Shown piece after piece: positions 57,245 through 64,000 of a stretch of 64,000 nt of DNA; position 1 is the stretch's first letter, and every line of letters begins with the position of its first letter. The notes beneath the pieces are model-generated. The model was not told the origin of the DNA, searched no databases, and worked only from the letters and a program-made list of their open reading frames with translations. Source of the DNA: Planococcus citri (lineage: Eukaryota > Arthropoda > Insecta > Hemiptera > Pseudococcidae); NCBI RefSeq assembly GCF_950023065.1, contig NC_088677.1, positions 70,643,469 through 70,707,468 on the forward strand, in the 5' to 3' direction. A program made the translations under genes and the position numbers.

Positions 57245-57479
57245 ATGAGCTCACCATCAGAAACACCACTAAATCCAAAATATTTCGAGAGGGAGAAGAT
57301 ATCTCAAATTACTAGTCTCAAATTATACTTCGGAAATTTGAACCTTGTATTTAAGGTGAGATCCTATACTATGAAAGAAGATAAAAGTTGTAGGAAAATT
57401 ATCAAAGGAATAACCCCTACCCTTATCGAATGGCTCGCTCTCATACACGGAGCAGAGTCACTGGCTTGAATGAAAAATT
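57245..57479 (+). pseudogene. Gag-like fragment, copy 2
   Basis: A 74-codon frame with YFGNLNLVFKVRS and KIIKGITPTLIEWLALIHGA; direct repeat of 51160-51341. The order parallels the gag-like text at 56640 (TPNLIDWVTISD). A protease-type remnant (YEKMMPL) follows directly at 57481. Confidence 0.5.
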
Positions 57480-58039
57480 ATATGAAAAAATGATGCCCCT
57501 ATAAAAAAAGCACAAATTCAGAACAAATCCAGATCCAGAACACCGCAAGTAAAATTGACTACCACGTTCAATTTAATCCTAGAATGCCGGATAATTTTAA
57601 ATTTATATTGCCTCCAGCATTTGTGGAAGAAGAATGTAATGAAAAAAGGTAACAATGGAGAAGGTCAATAAAGTTCCATGGAAATAAAATAACAGGAGCA
57701 AAAATTTATAAAAATAAGTACAAAGAAGACATTCTAGTTTTGTTTTTCTTTTTTGTTATTTGAGAAACTTTGATTAGGTGCCATAAGTTTCACAGATTTT
57801 TTTTACGCTCTACTTTTTATTTATAATTTTCGTTTATTTTCATTTATTGTTATTCATTTCTTCATTTATTTTTATTCTATTGTATTACATACACCTCATA
57901 TCCATGACAGAAATCATCAATCTGACTTGTCATAAACACTCTCCAATGTGTGTCCAAATTCGAAATAAATTAAATGCTACGAACATATGTAAATGCGTCC
58001 GGTACCCCAAATTTGATTATTGACGTAATTCTCTAATCA

Positions 58040-58449
58040 ACCAATCAAAAACTTTCAGCTGTGGTAGATACAGGAAGCAATATTTATATTACTTGTTTCG
58101 GACATAAACATTTCTCAAATAAATTACCACTACTTCAGACCCAATAAATGTTGGTAGAGATTGAAGAATACAAAATTAATTTAACTGACAAACCCCCTGT
58201 GGCTAGTAGAGGGTATAAATTAGCCCCCCCCCCATTAAAAGACGAAAAATGAGAGAACTCTTAAGTAGGATGGAAAAATCAAAAATTTTATCGCGTAGTT
58301 CATCAGCCTATGCCACCCCCGCTTTTCTAAAACAAAAATCAGATGAGTCTTTTCGATTTCTATGTAACTACCAAAAACTCAACGACAAAATAGCTATGGA
58401 TTTTATCACAACAAGAGTATTGGCAATTTTGAACAAAAATCAAAACTAA
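58040..58449 (+). pseudogene. Ty3/gypsy protease to reverse-transcriptase fragment
   Basis: At 58050-58110 the frame reads LSAVVDTGSNIYITCFG, a retropepsin active-site block (Asp-Thr-Gly). At 58180-58449 it reads PPVASRGYKLA, then SKILSRSSSAYATPAFLKQK and FRFLCNYQKLNDKIA, the first RT blocks. A C-run with a likely frameshift at 58227-58235 and large gaps separate them. Catalytic RT motifs are missing. Confidence 0.7.
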
Positions 58450-58551
58450 CAATTTTAGCGGAAGCAGGACTTTTTAGAAATATTCGGGAAAAACGTCCCC
58501 CTCAGGGTCCGATACAAAATATGACCTAAAATTCCGATTCTACGATAAAAA

Positions 58552-58923
58552 GTGCTATGTTCTCGATACAATAACTTAATTTTTCCTGAAATTTGCTTCT
58601 TTGTTTCAGAAGAAGACTTTTTTGGACTGTACTCAATGTTAATAATCGCCATGCAGGGTGGAGAGGCCACACGTTGGTTCCTCCTCCCTCGCTTCTACAC
58701 GTGGGGGGCTATTGTGGCTATCACTCCTGCGGGGGTGATAGCTGCAATTGCTGCCATGCATGGCAACTTCTCCACCGCTATGGTGGAGATTATGCTGATC
58801 GCAGTGGCCCAGATGGCCGCCACTTACTGGGGTTGGTATTACATCGCATCGTTTTTTTTTTTCTACGGGGTAAAAATCATATTCATTAACGCGTTGCCCT
58901 CTTTTTTACAGATGCCGGAGTAA
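58552..58923 (+). CDS. Hydrophobic Ala-rich open frame, 123 aa, unrecognised
   Basis: The GC-rich core (58650-58850) encodes several potential membrane helices: GAIVAITPAGVIAAIAAM, then VEIMLIAVAQMAATYWGWYY and a Phe-rich segment. Possible acceptor TTTCAG at 58605-58610 and a GTAAGT at 58922. The composition differs sharply from its neighbours, suggesting a preserved or recently acquired piece. No family identified and no start can be defended. Confidence 0.35.
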   Translation: MLCSRYNNLIFPEICFFVSEEDFFGLYSMLIIAMQGGEATRWFLLPRFYTWGAIVAITPAGVIAAIAAMHGNFSTAMVEIMLIAVAQMAATYWGWYYIASFFFFYGVKIIFINALPSFLQMPE

Positions 58924-59800
58924 GTAAGTTTTTTATTTCTTTTTTTACTGTTCTTTTTATTTTTATATTAGATGCAATTCGTCATATTGAAGCTGTTTTC
59001 ATAAATATCTAATATTAATTTTTATAATAATAAAAGTAATGTTATTCCAATCTCCGTTTTGTATTGATTTAGTTTTTCATAATTTTTCTTCAACTTCTTT
59101 CCCCTTATTTCGTCATGCTGATGCTCGCTTTACAATTCAATTTTTGTACCTACTTAATTAGAAAATTAATTTTATTCCAATATCCGTATTTTTAAATTTA
59201 ATTCAACTTATTACTTCAAGATGCCAGACTGGATTATTCTTTTTAGAAAAATTGCGTGGGGTCACGCTTCTGTCGGGGGAGAGGGAAAGTAATGACGAAT
59301 AATTCTCGCCGTTCAATTCCACCGGAACAAAGTTGGATCCTGAATGCGGAGATCATTCATTCGATGTACGTATTACCATCTGATTTGAAAGGTTCAATTT
59401 TTGAGTTGGTTGCGACTTCACAGTGAGACAAAATTTTAGGTTCAACTGTATAATGTACTCGCAGTTCCAAAATGTTACAGATTCATAGAAAAAGATCACC
59501 AAAAATGACCAATTTTTCAATTTTTTAGTAGAAGGTCATATGTAAAAAAGGTCCTGTCGCTGGGCATCCGGAAAATCGTTCGCCCTTCCATTTACATACA
59601 AGAAGCGTCTAGAGCTATGTATGAGAGCTGGGGCAGATGGCCCCCGCATTGGTATTTTAATGAATACTATTGGCAAGCTTTGGTGAATTGTGATTTTAAT
59701 GCGCCGCTTATTTACTTTTGTTTTTCAGAATTATGTGTACATGAATAATCGATATTTTCCTTGAGGCTTGACTGTAACAATTTGTTGATTATTTCTCTCC
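58920..59800 (+). repeat. Composite repeat family X, 5' module, fourth copy
   Basis: Matches 52830-53230 (MPDWI frame start, GTCACGCTTCTGTCGGGGGA, AACAAAGTTGGATCCTGAAT). After 59400 the sequence is private, with an isolated protein-like reading near 59570-59670 (FTYKKRLELCMRAGADGPRI). Confidence 0.6.
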
Positions 59801-59914
59801 TTAGAAATGTGAATGTTGGAAAAATGCCATTAAAAATTTCTATGAACATCAAACTGAAGAATATATTGAGACAGCAAAACCAGATTATGCACCTCTATAG
59901 TCTATTTCTCTTCT

Positions 59915-60620
59915 GAGTAAGCAGTCTTGAGGCTCCAAATGCAGTATGAAAATATGAATTTAGGAAAGGAATGAAACGATTAATGTGTGAGCTTTCATTG
60001 AAACTTCAAAGTATTCGAAGTATTTAATTTAAAGAATAAAAGTAATAGAATTTACGGGACGATTAATTACGCGTATTGCGTGTGCTTTCATTCGACGTAT
60101 TCAAAGATTCAAAGAATAGAAATACACTATGGCAGGTAGAGGAACTGGAAACCAGCGATTTCAGCCTTATAATTTTAATAAATTCGATACAATCACATCG
60201 ATTCTCAAAATCTTTCCAAGTTGGGTTTTTTAATTCCAATATTTTCATCACATCGCCTTTTATTAGGTACCTAATACCTATTTACATTGGACAGGAATGG
60301 GAAGGATCTCGAATAGACCCGGACTGTACCCATTCCATCCATCAAGGAAAGCATCATTATGTATGTGTTATTAAATTTACTCCATGTGGGTAGTTATTTG
60401 AGGGCCAGTGATTGAGCTTCTGTTTGAAAATTAAGAAGTTAAAAATCAGATCTGGCTGATGTTTTTTGGATTTTCACCTGAAAGAATAGGTATGAACCTA
60501 CGTATGTACATATTTAGCACATTATTCTTTATTTATGTTTGTTTTTCAAGTTTTGTTGAAATTTATGTATAGAGAGAGAGACCAACTGAGAGGTCCTACA
60601 AAGAAGTGACATACGTTTCA
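59915..60620 (+). repeat. Dispersed repeat, copy 2
   Basis: Second copy of 26385-26860 with an insertion of about 150 bp near 59960-60120. Followed after 60 bp by the copy A/B tail fragment. Confidence 0.75.
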
Positions 60621-60726
60621 GCTACTATTACATCATCGCATCTCCAGCGTTTCGAACGGAAACGCTTCTAGGAAAAAATCCGAGATAAGGATTCACACAC
60701 ACACTTTGTCGTGATCTTTTCTCGTG

Positions 60727-61000
60727 CCACCTGGCTGCTTAGCAGTTCAGACCAAAGGAAGGCGACGACCACGACAATACGTGGAAAAGCTGGGTGGAGT
60801 TCGTGGAAAAGAAAATTCTCGCCATGAAGGGAATAGGCCTGCAAGATAAAATCAACATTATATTTGATTATGTGAATTTTTTCCCGTTGTAAAATGCCTC
60901 TAGAAGTAAAATTTTTGAAATTTTTTGCCATGCATAAGATCATGATGAGTGTTGGTGCGCGCATTATTTTAGTGGCAGCCTGCATGCTTTTCTTGGTAAG
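60727..61000 (+). repeat. Third fragment of the copy A/B gene and hydrophobic exon
   Basis: 60727-60840 matches the last exon of copy B (GACCAAAGGAAGGCGACGAC, AAATTCTCGCCATGAAGGGA). 60929-61000 repeats the KIMMSVGARI exon. The order is the same as at 25260-25500, so this is one duplicated block. Confidence 0.65.
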
Positions 61001-61024
61001 TTTATTTAAGAACTTTTTTTTGGA

Positions 61025-61140
61025 AGAAGAAGCTGAATTCGCTGTAGAAATGAGCAGAACTCGTACCCTCTCTTAGGAGATAAAGAAATTATTGATGATT
61101 CATTTTGAATTATAAATTTTTGTAATCATATTCAAGTTTT
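61025..61140 (+). repeat. CXC-like module tail, copy 5
   Basis: Only the tail remains: AVEMSRTRTLS then the GGAGATAAAGAAATTATTGATGA wording shared with 19830 and 39590. Confidence 0.5.
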
Positions 61141-61353
61141 AAAATTTTTGTATTTTATTTTGAGTCGTTGATTGAGCTTAGAAATATTTTCATCTAGAAA
61201 TTTGAGTTCGAAAGGTTCGATACTCGTCTCAAAATGGTCATCTTCGACTGCTGTTGAATAACTTTCTTCTGAAGAAGAGTGTTCAACTTCAACACAATTT
61301 ATCTCCAAGTCAGGAGCTTTTATATCGTAAAGCTTCTTATTGGATGTATTCAT
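61132..61353 (-). CDS. Short acidic minus-strand frame, uncertain
   Basis: A 73-codon frame from ATG 61353, Ser/Glu/Asp-rich, ending in a Lys-rich helix (LDENISKLNQRLKIKYKNF). Composition resembles the acidic exon at 23876-24187. No domain and no splice support; it may be a fragment. Confidence 0.3.
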   Translation of the reverse strand: MNTSNKKLYDIKAPDLEINCVEVEHSSSEESYSTAVEDDHFETSIEPFELKFLDENISKLNQRLKIKYKNFKT

Positions 61354-61556
61354 GTCGTCCGAATGTATCTTTTCCTATTTTTTGAACGATTGTTTGGCGT
61401 AAAAAGCGATTATTTGAGCAATAATTTTGAAGATTTGTATTATAGAATAACGTCAAAGTGTTGTATAACGAGGAATATTATATCACGAACAATTTCGAAA
61501 CGATCCTGAAGCTATACGGCCGAATTTTGTATCCGAGCAGCCGAACCTAAATCGAA

Positions 61557-62154
61557 ATGGAGCAACAACAGCTTCCCCGAAATATGGGTATGATTAAAAA
61601 TCACATAACTTTAGTTAATATGATAGGCATAATTAGATTAGAATGTGTACTTTGTTCATTGAGTTTAGCCAGCCGTCATGTAATCTTCCACCATGCGATC
61701 AACATCGATTTTCTCGGCTCTAAAAAATAACAGCTCGCACCATGAAAATCCAGCGTAGATTTCGGCAAAGCTACCTGTGGATAAAAAGAATATAATCATA
61801 ATAGGACCATTATGGCTCTCACTGAATATTCAGAACCTAAAATATAACGCTCGCTCACAAACTCATTCTCTTCGCTAATCAGTTAGGAAGAAATGAGTTT
61901 TATTTTGACTATTGATACTATCATGAAAATATTAATTCGAGCGACGTTTCGCCACTTTTGTTTTCTTCCTTCACATAGAACTCACAATCAGAAAGACCGG
62001 AAAAAAGACAACGAACTATCAGCTGATTGATGTATTTATGAACGGACGACGACTGTACAGCAAATTGATTTCGAAATACGATGTCAAAGCATTAGAACGC
62101 CGCATAGAAAACTACAACGACACACATTGGGAGGAACCAATGGATTGGCAATAA
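61557..62154 (+). CDS. Small two-exon gene, 68 aa, unrecognised
   Basis: Exon 1, 61557-61587 (MEQQQLPRNM plus one base), donor G|GTATGA. Exon 2, 61979-62154, acceptor CACATAG, stop TAA. The phase matches (1). The product is basic at first (ELTIRKTGKKTTNYQLIDVF) and acidic/Trp-containing at the end (HWEEPMDWQ), mixed alpha/beta by pattern. The ATG lies in GAAATGG, a good context. The 391-base intron is AT-rich. No family recognised; it could also be the first part of the gene continuing at 62399. Confidence 0.5.
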
Positions 62155-62398
62155 ATCGACATATAAACAATAAGCTCCGATTTTATATTATAATTATGCT
62201 CAATATGTACATATAAGCAATATCTTGCGTTCATAATATATACCTTTATTTCGTTTTGTCAACTTGTATTTGGCGTGCTTCTGCCAGCGCAAAGGATGCC
62301 ATTATGCTGAGCTACTGCTTTCTTATTCTACGTATGCTATGAACATTTGTTGGATATCAGTATATGTATGAAATTTATGATAATTTTGATTTTTGTAG

Positions 62399-62988
62399 AT
62401 GATGTGAACGATTTGAATAAGACGTTGAAAGATATGTTGAAAGCAGCTCGTGAAAAAAAAATTGCTGCTGGAGCAAATGTTTCAACAGAAATTATGAACG
62501 AGAAGAGAAGTAAGAAACCATCGTTGAAACTTAAAGACGATAGCGATCATCATCATACCAATAAGGGTAAAAAAACAGCAAAAAAACATAATTTGGTAAG
62601 TGCAGATTACTCTCGTATAACTATACACAATCCAATGATCGTATATGGGACATGGGTGTTGGGTATCATTTCTGAGTTTATTTAACTACATTTTAAAAGA
62701 TTTAGACAAATGTTAGTCATAATTCTCATTTGTCATATTGTACAACATGTAAGTAGCTAAGTGTTTATAATCACAATTTGAAACAGATTTGCATATTCGC
62801 TAGTGTAATCGAACATCTCATTGCAATTTTTGTAACTTTTTCCTCCAATTTTTTAGAATGATGCCGAAGAAAAAGAACGTAAAAAAAAGAAAAACAATGA
62901 AATTCGTGATGCCGCGGCCGCCTCTGAGCAAAGCAGCAATACAGAGATGGATGATGACGTAGAGAAAAAAAAAGACAACGCGACAGAG
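62399..62988 (+). CDS. Lys/Glu-rich spliced gene, partial, runs past the window
   Basis: Exon 62399-62595 (acceptor TTTGTAG, donor TTG|GTAAGT) joins exon 62857-62988 (acceptor TTTTTAG, donor GAG|GTAATA) in phase 0. The first codon is split, so an earlier exon exists. The protein is highly charged, with DLNKTLKDMLKAAREKK, a basic KKTAKKHN patch, EEKERKKKKNNE, an Ala run and DDDVEKKKDN. It is probably disordered and nuclear. No catalytic domain seen. The next exon is not visible in the remaining kilobase. Splice sites are the most canonical of the window's right half. Confidence 0.55.
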
Positions 62989-64000
62989 GTAATAATAATA
63001 ATTTTTAAATATATAGATAGTTTATAGATAAGTTGAGGGCTGTATGAGCTGGGTGGGAATGAAAGAAAATATCAAGGTCCGTTCCGAGCACGTTTCTCAA
63101 TTAGAAATTTTTTGTAAAAATGTGTAAAAACGCAATTTTGACACCTTCTTGAAATGGTTTTTGGGAATTTGGAGCCCAAGGGCAAGGGAGGCGCTAAATT
63201 AAATTTTCGTAAGAACCAAAATTTTTTCTTGTAGAAACAATTGAGGCGGTAGAGAAGTTTCCAATGTTGGGGTGCACTTTTATGAAAGGTGAGAGGTAGT
63301 GATGGGAATGGGTATACCTATACGAGCTAAATTATTGTTTCAATGTAGAAATTAAGTTGTAAAATCGAGTTCAATATATGAATTGAATGTATGTATAAAT
63401 TAGTAACGAAAAAAAACAACACAGATTCGCGTTTTTTCAAGTGCTTATGGAAGGGGGGGGAGTGGGGCTCAAATACATTTTTGGATTATTTTCACGTAGG
63501 AAAAACTCGATCATCTGGGTACTGGCTTTTACAAGACAGCGCTCCTAACCCATGGATTTGAATAGTCAATTTTTTATGCCTCTGCTTTAATGACATTATG
63601 ACATAAGTATCACGTATCTACACTACTATACTTACTTAGATAAGGCAAACAGGAAATTTTTTAGAAGAAACACTCGAAACGCTTATTTGGAATTTTCGGA
63701 TAAACAATTACTCATTTTTGAAACATATTTCAAACACAACTAGCACAATTATTGCAATATTATATCATTCAGAGTGAAATATTTGACTGCGCTGTTTTGG
63801 TTTCTTACGAAAATTTAGTTTTCTCCTCTCATTACAAAAATTGGTAGATGTAAAACCATTGATCATTCAGAGTGAAATTTGAACGTTGTTTTGATTTCTT
63901 CTTGAAATTTTGTTTTCTCGTCATCAAAAAATTGGCATGGTATAATTTGTCATGGATTATTTTTTATTTTTGTCTTTATCAATAATAATTATTGATATCT
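62989..64000. other. Intron or intergenic sequence at the right edge
   Basis: AT-rich, no exon recognised. A near-repeat (ATCATTCAGAGTGAAAT at 63767 and 63862) is the only structure noted. Confidence 0.5.

Noticed and set aside
1..64000. tRNA, rRNA, CRISPR arrays, bacterial operons, ribosome binding sites, riboswitches
   Set aside because: None seen; the window has eukaryotic intron and repeat structure.

Overview
This window reads as AT-rich, repeat-dense nuclear DNA of an animal. Coding pieces are split by short spliceosomal introns (GT...AG with pyrimidine-rich acceptors), and promoter and polyadenylation signals are eukaryotic. The many GTAGGTACCTACC-like runs, the TCAGTT initiator and the mix of Polinton, Ty3/gypsy, Ty1/copia, MULE, hAT and mariner-type relics suggest an arthropod, perhaps a hemipteran such as an aphid, mealybug or whitefly. 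That host call is inference. No rRNA, tRNA, CRISPR array or bacterial operon was seen.

The best-defined object is a Polinton/Maverick-like element at 5396-16407 (11,012 bp). It has terminal inverted repeats beginning 5'-AG and ending CT-3', flanked by a perfect 6-bp target duplication (AACGTG at 5390-5395 and 16408-16413). It sits inside an older, GC-richer, frameshifted coding unit (about 4534-5395, resuming 16408-16616). It carries a plausible core promoter (TATA 6778, TCAGTT initiator 6809), then one plus-strand transcription unit. Exon 7079-7295 can splice in matching phase to two fates: (a) exons 7405-7878 and 8141-8604, giving a 384-aa F-box-like protein with its own AATAAA; or (b) six exons from 8803 to 13206, giving an uninterrupted 1387-aa protein-primed family B DNA polymerase with an OTU-like N-terminal region. 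The only other coding trace is a decayed minus-strand gene (14590-15965). Integrase, packaging ATPase, protease and capsid genes were not found.

Right of this element (16.6-34 kb) lie pieces of other mobile or duplicated loci: an RPA-like OB-fold exon (18703-18914), an unrecognised multi-exon gene duplicated at 20.3-21.1 and 24.6-25.4 kb, a MULE-transposase fragment (22731-22968), gypsy fragments, a 60-bp minisatellite (about 25960-26300), a minus-strand gypsy reverse transcriptase (27127-28371) facing a plus-strand LTR/primer-binding site, and a TA-flanked mariner-type MITE (28947-29156).

From 29.8 to 61 kb a composite repeat recurs in many partial copies, with a cysteine-rich CXC-like module in at least five places. 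Set among these are a phase-coherent, apparently intact spliced locus with duplicated exons and alternative 3' ends (35257-36772), two hAT-type MITEs with 8-bp target duplications (one exact, one approximate), copia remnants, a 470-aa Ser/Thr-rich minus-strand gene (46485-47897), a foldback (48285-48970), a 1.76-kb palindrome (48996-50754), a THAP-domain fragment (52048-52265), a second polymerase relic joined to gag-like sequence (56400-56927), and gypsy protease/RT pieces (58040-58449).

The right end has two plausible spliced genes: a 68-aa protein (61557-62154) and a Lys/Glu-rich protein (62399-62988, continuing outside the window).
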